The translations under genes were made by a program, and so were the position numbers. A stretch of 64,000 nucleotides of DNA from Littorina saxatilis (lineage: Eukaryota; Mollusca; Gastropoda; Littorinimorpha; Littorinidae), in NCBI RefSeq assembly GCF_037325665.1, contig NC_090246.1, forward strand, positions 39,059,786 to 39,123,785, in the 5' to 3' direction. Within the stretch, counting starts at the first letter, position 1. The number at the start of each line of letters is the position of its first letter. Shown piece after piece: positions 36,101-48,600 of this stretch. The notes beneath the pieces were generated by a model. The model had not been told where the DNA came from and did no database searches. It worked only from the letters and a program-made list of their open reading frames with translations.

Positions 36101-39100
36101 CACTCACTGAAGTCAGGAATTTCCTGCTGGATTGAGGTGGCCTGACCCCAGTAGAAACTCGCCTGTAGTAGCGCTCGCTTTACATGCTGGAACAGTGCGG
36201 CTTGGGTAGGTGGAAGCTTTTCCAGCAGTTTGCATCCAGTGGAGAAGAGTTGATATCTGGCCGTGTTGACATCAGCTGCACTGCACCCCTTGCTGTACAT
36301 GACTATGACAAAGCGTTCGAGGCGCTGCATATGCACAGACTCAAGACTGAAGAGGTCAGGGTCATGCGGGAGAGCCACTAGTGTGTCGGTGAGATCCGGT
36401 ATGCTTGTCCATGCTGCCCATGCTGTCTTCTTGCCACATCCAAGAAATTGTGAAGTCGTGTCGCACCCCGTTAAGCTGTGAAAGAGGGGTAGTGCCAAGG
36501 ATTTTGACGGGCCAAGGTCAGAGTAGATTGTATGGACTGGTATGTCACGGTAGTTTTTACCAGTACCGAAGCCCACCCAGAGCTCTGATAGGCCCAGGGA
36601 CTCGAAGAACCGGATTGTCAAAACTACGACATCGCTGTCCACAGTGCGAACAAAGGCTGTTGTATGACCCTGCTTTGCTGCATGTGCCAGATGCAGGAGG
36701 ATCCTGGTGTCCGCCTCGGAATGGTTGCACGGCTGAAGTGTTGTGAGGTCACAATACTTGTTGGAGAGCACGGTCTCGAAGCGGGTACTCAGGAGCAGCT
36801 TTCCGTCCATGTCAGCCTTGGAGATCTGTGTGGTGATGAAAGAGAACAGCTCCTTTTTGTTTTCCTCATTTTTCAGGAATCCGCTGTTCCAGTCACGCTT
36901 CGGGATTGGAGTACTGCCATCACCGACTCTTGTCCGTGGGCCATTTCCACGTCGTTGCTGTGTGAGCGCTTTGAGGTTATTTTCCTCTGGGTAATTATCC
37001 CATATGGCGTCAATGCGTTCGGTACTGCTTGTGATTTGGGCCTCCAGATATGGTACAATGTGGAGTGACACATACTCGCTGAATGTATTTGCTGTTGTGG
37101 GTCGCACCATGTGGATAACAGCTGCCATGTCCAACACCACGATTGTGGCTTGTTTGGCAGCATCTGCGCGGCCAGTGGGTGCATTGAGGCACTTAAGAAT
37201 GTCTGATTTTGTCCCTGATCGCAGCAACCCTCGATCCGCCAGGCTCGGTGGCTCTCTCTGATTTTCGAACCGAAAGAAGTCTGTCATGTCGGCATCGGGA
37301 CGTGACTGGAGTGAGAGAAAAAGTTGTGTGATTAACATCATGTTCTGCCTCTGGACGCCGCTGTCCTTTGTACCTTTTTTCTTATTGGGGTCAGGTCGGT
37401 TGGCGAAGGTTAGCATGTTATTCCGCTTGATTGAATCAGTTACTGATACTGAAGCCTTTTCCAATCTGTCCATGACATATGCTGCATGCAGGGTTTGGCC
37501 AGTTTCACCGATTTGAGATAGAGAATCAGTAACGGCTTGTTCCATGACATTGTGTGTATCGAGTGCTATGAGCTCATGACTTGTAACAAGGAAAGGATTG
37601 CCCAGCTGCTCTACCACCTTGATGAACGCTTGTACATCCTTTTGAAACTTTAACTGCAAGCTGTGTCCTTCCTCGTGGTGAGCGGTGGATGGCAATGGTG
37701 GGTCATTGACGGCCTCAAACTCCTCAACTACCCGCGTGCAGTCAGGTCCGGCCAGCATAAACAGTGTAAGAGCTTAGGGGTTCTCATAAAGTCCAACAGC
37801 TCCACCGTGTGTCTGGAGGTTTTTGTTGGACTGTTCATGGGCTTGGTCCTTGGCCATGAGGCTGAACTTTCTGGCTTTTTACAGTGTCGATGAGGGGTAA
37901 ACTTGACTTCAGATCATTGAAATAACATCTGAATCGGATTCCCCGACCCCGAAAACTTCTAAAATGTGGTATAATTCATGATTCTAGCACTTTTAGTTTT
38001 TTTACCTGTGATCGATAAGTAACCCGGATGGCGGCCATATTGAATTTTGACCACAGATCATTGAAATAACATATGAATCGAATTCCCCGACCCCCCAAAA
38101 ACCTAAAATGTGATATCATTCATGATTCTAGCCCTTTTAGTTTTTTTACCAGTGAACAATATGTAACCCGGACGGCGGCCATATTGGATTTTGCCAATAT
38201 GGCGGCCCCATGGGGCGCCCGTCTTGGCAGTCGGCAAAAATGGAAACAGTATGGCATGGGCGACCTCTGGGCCAAATATGGTGCTTTTGGAAGAATCTGA
38301 ACCAAACAACCCCTATAAATCCCTACCAAACCTGACTATAACAATTGTCCCATACTAGCTATGTTTTTAAAACCGTTAATCCGAGCCTTGTCGCTCTTGT
38401 GTCCGTAGCATTTTGTTCAACAATTCTCTTTGGCTTTCTCCCGTTGATCCAGATTCAATGGGCCGTGGACTCCAAGGGTGTGTGGCATGACGGCTTCGTC
38501 CCTGGTATGCATGGGTGTGACGCCTCCAAGTGTTCTAAGCAAGGCAACACCATCACCATCCACACTCACGCTCCTAACAACAACTATGAGTAAGCTTATG
38601 TCTTGCTCATTATGGATTGCCCTTGTTATCAAGATGTAGGTTAAGCATACACGAAGAAATAAATGGGTAGCGCCGTTGTTTATGACAGCTCGCTTTCCAA
38701 CGAAAGAAAGGAACCCTAATTTTCATAAGGGTTTGGCTGGTTGGTTGTTTGTTTTTCATGTCCCTTTAACTTTCATGAAATTTTAACCTCGTAGGGCTTT
38801 CTCGGGTCATCGTACGATGATTCGTGTAAACATTATGTCCTGATCTAAATGGGCACTGTTCCGAGTAGGGGTCCATTACGAAGGGTATTCAATTCCAGGC
38901 AATGACTGCGGTATTGTCCTATACACGTGCTGATTGAAATTCATCTTTCTCACAAAGTCCATCAGAAATATCTGATGACTATATAATGGTTCGTAAAGAT
39001 TCACCAGTGAAAAAACAAAACCTTAAAGTACGATCATATGCACGGAGAATGGCGGTGATATCAACTAAACTATCATTGAAAAGGCCTTTATAATCTAGGT

Positions 39101-41222
39101 TCAGGGGTCATTGAACGGGCCCTTCTTGAAGTCAACCTCTCCTTGCTTTGCAGACTGGCGGTGATATCAAGAAGCCCTAAACTATCATTGAAAAGGCCTT
39201 TATATAGCTATTCTGATGAACACGTGGGGGAATTCGGGGGCTGTGATTGGATGGTCTCTTCCGATCATCAAAGCATAATGCTACGGAAGTCGGCCATTTT
39301 TCTCAATATCCAAAAGCATATTGTCAATAACAAAGACGCATGGTTCCGGTTTACCCACCTGTACCACACGATGTTTCACTGATCGACAACAGCATACACT
39401 GACAACTTGAAATTCTTCTCGGGAATGTTTTTCAGCTTTACAAATGTCGATAGCATACCCTTTTCTGCTAACTTCCCGATGAAACAGGACTAAACCTATT
39501 ATTTTCTGTCCCTAAACACCACAAAATGCCCAAAGTCGAAAGATGTAGTACAAACATGGAGTACAACGGAACAGCCGTTTTTGTGTGCCTGTGAGCTTAG
39601 TTCACAGTTGCCGACTGACACAAACTTTCGCATTCGGCTTTTCTTATCTCGTAACTCCACACTAAATTCCCCACTTCCCCTCTGAAGTATTGATGTACAA
39701 CCCATGGCACTAACATTCATGTAGTCGTTTATAACTGAGGTTGAAAAATTCGCTTCATGACGACACAAATATAAATGCCATTCACCCAAACTGAAAACGT
39801 CGCTGCCGTCTGCTCGCTTTGTACGGATTAGCTGTTCTCTTTTCCTCCCCTTGTTGCATCCTAGTTCTTCAGTTGTTTCTAGTTTTCCGTTGATGTTGTG
39901 TTTTGGTCTTCTTCATAAGTAGTCTTGTTTAAAATTAAAAAAACTCAAACTTCTTTTTGTTGTATACGAATGAACTAATACAAAACTGTTTAACAGCTGT
40001 GTTGTCAAATCGAGGTTTTTTTCCAAAGTCAGTGTGGCGCCTGCGCAAAACTAATGCGCATAAGAAACGGCGTCTGCTATCAAAACCTGAGATCAACGCA
40101 TCGACGCAAAAACTGTCATTTTGTAAGTTTGGAACAACAAATAAAGGTCAGAACAGCTATATAATCGCTATTGTATTTTCAGCGTACCAATAGGGTCCGA
40201 TATTTAGACTCGAACAAGTATAATGCGACTCGTCTTCGACTCGTCGGCATTATACTTGTCTCGTCTAAATATCGGACCCTATTGCTACGCTGAAAACACA
40301 ATAGCTGTTAATAATCTAGGTTCAGGTCACTAAAAGAGCCCTTCTTGAAGTCAACCTCTCCTTGCTTTGCAGACTGGCGGTGATATCAAGAAGCCCTAAA
40401 CTATCATTGAAAAGGCCTTTATAATCTAGGTTCAGGTCACTGGACTGGCCCTTCTTGAAGTCAACCTCTCCTTGCTTTGCAGACTGGCGGTGATATCAAG
40501 AAGCCCTAAACTATCATTGAAAAGGCCTTTATAATCTAGGTTCAGGTCACTGGACGGGCCCTTCTTGAAGTCAACCTCTCCTTGCTTTGCAGAGTGGCGG
40601 TGAACATCATCGGAGTGACCACTCTCCCTATCCAGAACTGGCTGTCACAACCCTTCCGTGGTACTTGTGACGGCTCCACCATTGGTACCGGGGGTTCCCA
40701 CACAGGCGGAGGGGGCTCCCACCCTAATACCCCCACCCAGCCACCCTCGAACACCCATCAGACCGTTAACCTTAACGCCAACACTAAATTCCTCATGGAA
40801 CTGAACGAACCGGGTGGTAGTCTACCCGGCCAGACCCGAAAGTTTGTGCTGTACTTCTCTCATCCCGTCCAAGCCAGGGTGGATGCGTCTTCCAGTGAGG
40901 TCCACTTCCACCTGGTTAGCGGAGGTCATTATAATGGAATCGTCCAGATCGGGTACCTTGGGGCTGGTCACAGGGGTGACACGTCCAAGAATAATTATCT
41001 GGATAAATATCACGGACGTTACTCGTACAAACCCATGGCGAGCTCGTGTGTGAGCGAATCTCGGAACACGGCGTATCTGAATTTTGACTGGAACGCTGTG
41101 GATTCCAGTGGACATGGTACTGGTGGAGATCTGCTTATGACCACACTTCCGCATCAGGTGAGCTGAAAAGAGGATCAGGGTGAAAGCGTGAGGAAGTTTG
41201 TGTGTGTGTTCGCGTGTGATTG

Positions 41223-41254
<32 letters not shown>

Positions 41255-41368
41255 TGTGTGTGTGTGTGTGTCTGTGTGTGTGTCTGTGTGTGTGCGCGCT
41301 TCTTACCTGAGTTAGCCTCTGGTGGGTCTCTTAAGGGCGTGAGAGGAAGAGCGAAGACATTTGATGCA

Positions 41369-41415
<47 letters not shown>

Positions 41416-42900
41416 GAGACACAGAGAGAGACAGAGACAGGCAGACACAGAGAGAGACAGACAGAGAGAGAGACAGAAAAAAAGAGAGAGAGACAGAGAG
41501 AGACAGAGACACAGAGAGAGAGATTCAATGTAAGCCTATGAGGTAGTATTTTCTTCTGCCGCACAAGAAATCGACAGTCAACAGTTGTCTTCAAGCACTT
41601 TCCCTGTTTCTCTTTCCACAGGCATTGCTGCTAAGAAAGCACGCCGCCAGCCACCTGTCCGACTCGCTCTACGGCTTTCAGACCTACGAGGGCAACAGCT
41701 GGCTGCTGGAATACGACGTCCCCCACACCCCCGTGGACCCCGACACGGCCGCCGTCAACAGAGTCAAGCACAACGCAGCTCACAAAAATGTAAAGCAACC
41801 ATATTCTTTGGGCGAAGTCCACTTCGCGAAGTCCACTTCACGAAGCTCGCTGGAGTTTTTTTGTTAAGGCGGTCCTTGATTGAGCCGGAAGTCGACTTTG
41901 CGAAGTCTTTTCACAGTAAACTAAGTGCTTAACTCCGTACGGCCAGCTTCGCGACGTATCCTACGCGTAGTCGACTTCGCGAAGTCTTTTCACAGCAAAC
42001 TAAGTGCTTAACTTCGTACGGCCAGCTTCGCGACGTATACTACCCGTAGTCGACTTCGTGAAGTCTTTTCACAGTAAACTAAGTGCTTAACTTCGTACGG
42101 CCAGCTTCGCGACGTATACTACGCGTAGTCGACTTCGTGAAGTCTTTTCACAGTAAACTAAGTGCTTAACTTCGTACGGCCAGCTTCGCGACGTATACTA
42201 CCCGTAGTCGACTTCGTGAAGTCTTTTCACAGCAAACTAAGTGCTTAACTTCGTACGGCCAGCTTCGCGACGTATACTACCCGTAGTCGACTTCGTGAAG
42301 TCTTTTCACAGTAAACTAAGTGCTTAACTTCGTACGGCCAGCTTCGCGACGTATACTACCCGTAGTCGACTTTGCGAAGTCTTTTCACAGTAAACTAAGT
42401 GCTTAACTCCGTACGGCCAGCTTCGCGACGTATCCTACGCGTAGTCGACTTCGCCCAGTTAAGTTGAGACTTAAACAAGACTGCACGAAGTCTTCGCTAA
42501 GTCGACTTTGGGCTCAATAGACGAATTCCGAAAATAACTGTCGGGTTTGTGAGGGTTGGTTGTGAAAGGGTGAATACCCTTGCTTTCACTTGGACAAACA
42601 TTGGAGGGACCAATCACTGGCGAAGGGTGTGTCTGAAACACGTGGACAGGAGCACGTGTATACCTATTTGTCCGAGGATAAGCAAGGGTATTCACTCTTT
42701 CACAACCCATGCAAACCCGACAGAGTTATCATTCCGAACATCGTCTATCAAGGACAGCCTTTAAGGAAGTTGTTTTAAATCTTAACATTTTTTAGGCTTT
42801 TACACGAGGTAAAAACATTCCTCGACTAATAGGCACAGTCCTTCTGGTGTGTGAGTGTGCGTATGTGCATAGGTACGTGCATAAGTGCGTGCGTGCGTGA

Positions 42901-42943
<43 letters not shown>

Positions 42944-43661
42944 TGTGCGTGCGTGCGTGCGTGTGTGCGTGCATGCATGCGTGTTTGTGTATACTTAAAA
43001 AATCTCGTCCTTTCCGTATGTGTCAGGACATTCTGGCAGCCATAGATCGTGACGCGAAGAACCAGAATCTGGCCGCCATCTGCGCGCACTCGGACAGTTA
43101 CAATGTGGGCAAAGCCATTGGTCTCACTGCACGCCTTGCTTCTATTTCAAGGTCAGTTTAATTATATACGATACTAGTACATGCACAGCAACGTCGTTGG
43201 TGGTGGTGGTGGTTGGTTTTGTTGTTGTTTTTTCCTTTGCCAGTCGTTCTTCAAAAACCAAAGTGTGTGCCAACTTCTTTCCTTAGTTCGTTTACTTTCA
43301 TTATATTTACCGCAGGGCGTTCGGCACGAATCACTACCAGCAGCTGGACACACAGATTGTCGGATGTCTCAACAAGTGGCTCAGAATTGATGGTAAGAAA
43401 CCATTCATTGCCCATGGTGTTACTCTCAACTCCATCCACTCACACTTAAGTTGTACTTTGTCATTAGACGCTATTTGTATGCAAGCTATTACATTTTCCA
43501 CAGGTCGAGACAGTCAGTGAACAATGACTTTCGAGATCTATGGAAAATGTTAGATTTTTGTCAAAAATACAAATGGCATTATGTATCGATCGTATTAGTT
43601 TTGTATTTTTAAGACTGAACGCACACAAAGTACTCTTTCGTTATTTACAATGACAAAGACA

Positions 43662-43752
<91 letters not shown>

Positions 43753-45570
43753 TGCTTCTTTCTCCCTCCCTTCCTCTCCCATTCTCCCGGCCCTCTCTCT
43801 CTCTTTCTTTCGCCCTCCCTTTCCTCTCCCCTCTCTCTCCCCCCTTCTTTCTCTCTCTACCCAGGCCCTCTCTCTCTCTCTCTCTCTTTCTTTCGCCCTC
43901 CCTTTCCTCTCCCCTCTCTCTCCCCCCTTCTTTCTCTCTCTACCCAGGCTCTCTCTCTCTCTCTTTCTTTCGCCCTCCCTTTCCTCTCCCCTCTCTCTGC
44001 CCCCTTCTTTCTCTCTCTCTACCCAGGCCCTCTCTCTCTCTTTCTTTCGCCCTCCCCTTCCTCTCCCCTCTCTCTTCCCCCTTCTTTCTCTCTCTCTACC
44101 CAGGCCCTCTCTCTCTCTCTTTCTTTCGCCCTCCCTTTCCTCTCCCCTCTCTCTTCCCCCTTCTTTCTCTCTCTACCCAGGCCCTTTCTCTCTCTTTCTT
44201 TCGCCCTCCCTTTCCTCTCCCCTCTCTCTTCCCCCTTCTTTCTCTCTCTACCCAGGCCCTCTCTCTCTCTTTCTTTCGCCCTCCCTTTCCTCTCCCCTCT
44301 CTCTCCCCCCTTCTTTCTCTCTCTACCCAGGCCCTCTCTCTCTCTTTCTTTCGCCCTCCCTTTCCTCTCCCCTCTCTCTCCCCCCTTCTTTCTCTCTCTA
44401 CCCAGGCCCTCCCTCTCTCTCTTTCTTTCGCCCTCCCTTTCCTCTCCCCTCTCTCTTCCCCCTTCTTTCTCTCTCTACCCAGGCTCTCTCTCTCTCTCTC
44501 TTTCTTTCGCCCTCCCTTTCCTCTCCCCTCTCTCTCCCCCCTTCTTTCTCTCTCTACCCAGGCCCTCTCTCTCTCTCTTTCTTTCGCCCTCCCTTTCCTC
44601 TCCCCTCTCTCTTCCCCCTTCTTTCTCTCTCTACCCAGGCCCTCTCTCTCTCTTTCTTTCGCCCTCCCTCTCTCTTTCTTTCGCCCTCCCTTTCCTCTCC
44701 CCTCTCTCTTCCCCCTTCTTTCTCTCTCTACCCAGGCCCTTTCTCTCTCTTTCTTTCGCCCTCCCTTTCCTCTCCCCTCTCTCTTCCCCCTTCTTTCTCT
44801 CTCTACCCAGGCCCTCTCTCTCTCTCTTTCTTTCGCCCTCCCTTTCCTCTCCCCTCTCTCTCCCCCTTCTTTCTCTCTCTACCCAGGCCCTCTCTCTCTC
44901 TCCTCTCTCTTTCTTTCGCCCTCCCTTTCCTCTCCCCTCTCTCTTCCCCCTTCTTTCTCTCTCTACCCAGGCCCTCTCTCTCTCTTTCTTTCGCCCTCCC
45001 TTTCCTCTCCCCTCTCTCTTCCTCCTTCTTTCTCTCTCTACCCAGGCCCTCTCTCTCTCTTGATACTGTTGTTCACATATACCCTTGATACTGTTGTTCC
45101 CATATACCCTTGATACTGTTGTTCACAGATACCCTTGACAGCATGTGGAAGTTCCGCTACGATATGGTGTGGGGCGGTCTGTTCCTGAAAGCCACTAACG
45201 GAGAGGTGAACTTTGGTACGGACTACGGCTTCCCTTTCTACAACGATCATCACTTTCATCTCGGATACTTCCTCTACGCTGCTGCCTACTACGCCAAACA
45301 CCACAGTGACTGGGGACACGGTGAGTTGTGTTCATCACGATGTAAAATGTAGTCTCTTTCTTCGATAGTGGATAGTACCGACTTTCCCCAGTAAACGATG
45401 ATGTTCAACACTGCAGATCTATCCAGGGTTTCACGCGGAATAAGAGCACCCTTTCACTTGGAAATATACCAAAAATCATAGCATGGCTGCGTTCTTAGCA
45501 GTGTGGTCACTTCTTGCTGATTGAAAAATCAGGGCTCCACAAACTGTGCGTCCCTGCATCCTATACGCAC

Positions 45571-45617
<47 letters not shown>

Positions 45618-48600
45618 CATAATAGGTATATAGCGCATGTATCCAGGGTTTAACCCTGCTCACTACGCACTAGAAGCCAAAAAACCCACGTACTAAACAT
45701 TTTTGAAGGGAGTCCCGTGGCACGGCTAACTTGAAAAGAGCGGGTCCTGGGACGCACCAAATGTGTGTTATCATGCGTACTGTCGGTACTGATGTAATCG
45801 TCGGCTAGCTTCCAAACAGAATGGACAAGAACGTACACTTTGCTGGATTTCGAAGACGAGGAAATGTCCTGCCGGAGTTCTAGCGACCCAACTTTACGGA
45901 GTTCATTAAACCGATATATAATACGACACAAAACAGTTTTGTGAAGGTCTCACAGAACTGCCAAAAGTCCTCCCGTTTTTGGGCCCCTCTAAAATTCCAC
46001 TTAAATGGGAGTCCCGGGACTCTCTTGGTAGAGAGTCGACAGGGAGCCCGGGAATGTAGCTGATTGACGTTGGTGACACTTACAACACTGGGGTTTTTTG
46101 CAGCCCACAAGGACCGTCTGTACTTCTTGGCACGTGATGTCGGAAACCCCAGTCACCGTGACCCACATTTCCCCGTGGTGCGACACCAGGACTTTTACTA
46201 CGGCTTCTCCTGGGCCTCCGGGGTCGCTCCTGGGGAGAGACAAGAAGAGTCTGCTTCTGAGGTACCGTACACTTCCCTCCTGCTTGTAATTGGAAATGAA
46301 TCCGACTAAACAAACCAAGAAGTTTTTCTTCATGTCAAATCTCTGCCATCAAAAGCGAAACAAAGTTGGAGAAGACGTCCTAATGCAAAGCATGGCGCTT
46401 AGTAAAAGTTCTGTCACTTATACTTGTGTACATGTCTTCCGAGGAATTGACAAAGAGAATAAAGTTCATTCTCATAATTATTAGGCCATTAATGATACTA
46501 AAAATAAATACGTGTTACATGTCTGTGTAAAAAACATTTTCTTTCAAAAGGTTGAAAAGTTAATACCGTACAATCAAAAAAATATTCTAAAATGTTGTAA
46601 GAAAGTGTGAGCTTAGTAGTAATCAAGCCATGTATTCGCATAATATGCGAAATCTGTATTTTGTGTACAGAGCATCAACTGCTACCACGGCCTGGCAGCT
46701 CTAGGGGACGCACTGGGGGACCCTTACCTCAAACACACCGGTCAGCTTCACCTTGCCATGGAGATCGCCTCCGTCAGGGAATACTGGCAGGTAAGGCACT
46801 GGACATCAGACTGACCATGCAGTGTGACGATATTGGAACAAAGGTGAAGACATAATTATGTGCCTGAAGTGGAAGAGGAGCAGTCCTGATGAAATGCCAC
46901 CTTGTGATAAATAATTATATGAAAAGACGGTTGAACAGAGAATAATCAAATTAATTAACCAATTTATTAATGGAGGATGAAAGTTGTTTACACATTGAAA
47001 TGCTTCTTACACAACTTGGAAGCTACTTTCAGCTGTCAAGGCAAAGACAAAAGTACAATGTTCCGATTCACGACCGACCCTTTTTGTCGCCTGACCCTAG
47101 AACAAATTTTCACCCTCAACATTTTTATTTTTGATGACAAAACTCGATTTTACAGACAAAGTAAAGTTACTCAGCTCGCGCGATTTCCTGCCAATAAAAA
47201 GGCACGAGCGTCTGTGTAAATAAGTTTAAAACAAAAACTTCAACCAAAAAAAAAGAAGAAAGAAAAAGAAAGAACCCGACATACATACAGACCCAATTTT
47301 TTTGTTTTGTTTGTGGCAACAGTGTTGAACAAGAATTTGTCATCGGAAACAAGCCTTTGTTTTTCCCAACGGTAAGATTTATAGCAATGTGAGAAGAGAG
47401 CAAGAGAACACGAATTTTTTCCGCCATATAGCATTACAGCCATCGGTATTTGTCCTGGTGTGGAAACGCTCATACATCCATACACATGTGTCTTCCTGTG
47501 TGGCAGGTGCGCGCGCACAACAAAAAGCACTTCCCCCCGATGCTACAGAAGAACGGCGTGGTTGGGCAGATAGCGGAAGGGGCGTGGTACGTCTACACGC
47601 TCGACTGGCCGTGCGACCCCAACCGTTTCCCCATGCGTCACGCCTGTCTGGTCGGCATTCAGGTCATCCCCATCACCGCCGTGTCCAAGTACTGGGTGGA
47701 TAAGGTATGTGTCAACCGGTCTAGCGATGACGGGTTCAAACCCGGCTGCTGGACGGGCACGGGTTTACTTTTGTCCAAACTCCGAGACGGTATCCTGGCC
47801 TTTATGTGTAATTTACAGAAATGTTAGGACTGAGTTTGACAAATAAGCTTGATTTACTGAATTCTGAAATATAAAGTTACGACGTCATAACGCTTTTGGA
47901 GACCAGGGCTGAGGTGCACGAAGCGAAAGGTTGTGCCACCCAAACGGGTGAGAACAAACCGCGGGGCCTGATTCGTTGAAACCACAACAAATCTTAATTT
48001 CAACCAATCAAATACAGCGGCTGGCTCCCACCGGGTTGGTAACTTTCTTGTGTACCTTATCCCTGGCTTCCTGATTCAGAACTCGCCTTGCATGGTGTTT
48101 AACTGCCGATCCACAGAGAAAAACCGCACGACCCACACGGTGGTGTCGCTGTTTACGTTAGGAATGGAATGTACTGCAAGCCTCGGTTCGGCCTTCATCT
48201 AAATATTGTTATACTTTTGAACATAACAATAATAACTATGTTAAAACATAAATATTGATATTAACGTCATCCCGTTGTAGGAGTGGGCAGGCAGTATCCG
48301 TGACGTGTGTGAACGAGCCATCAATCCCAAGCTGGACAAAGACTACGGCCGCCACGACACCAATGACCATGACTTCAGGACACTTAACTCGGTAAATCTC
48401 GAACCGCTAACCTTAGTTTGCATATCTTAGCGTACAACCACCTCATGTCCCAAATAGATTCTTATTCTGGGGACAAAAATAGACATTTAGCATAGCATAG
48501 TTTGCATGATCTGGTTGAGTGTACAAAAGTGTTATTTGCTTGTGAATGTTAATTTTGCAGATTGACACTAGTGGTTTTTAAGAAATTCATTCATTGAAAA

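Larger units (their letters stand above)
35127..38338 (-). mobile_element. Inverted-repeat DNA transposon encoding a FEN1/XPG-like nuclease ORF (GH81 intron 7)
   Basis: 3212 bp. The ends TAGTCAGG...GGTAGGGAT and the inverted ATCCCTACC...CCTGACTA define terminal inverted repeats of roughly 450 bp. Each arm holds two tandem sub-units around 'caatatggcggccat' and 'cattgaaataac' words. TAA abuts both outer ends (35124-35126, 38339-38341), a candidate 3-bp target duplication; TA is an alternative reading. One long minus-strand gene lies between the arms. The family is not assigned: TAA duplication recalls PIF/Harbinger, but the protein is not a PIF transposase. Confidence 0.85.
39053..40592 (+). 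repeat. 110-bp tandem units duplicating the GH81 exon 9 acceptor region
   Basis: Units start ('aatctaggttcaggtcact') at 39092, 40313, 40423 and 40533, period 110 bp. Each contains 'cttgctttgcagactggcgg'. Only in the last unit does the AG lead into the true exon 9 (40593, 'agtggcggtgaacatc'). The earlier ones are followed by 'ctggcggtgatatcaagaag', which in the required phase runs into a stop after about 17 codons. The array is split by a 1.1-kb insert (39202-40312). Confidence 0.85.

Noticed and set aside
43650-45113. 487-codon open frame rich in Ser/Leu/Phe/Pro
   Set aside because: It is the translation of a polypyrimidine minisatellite inside GH81 intron 12, not a protein.
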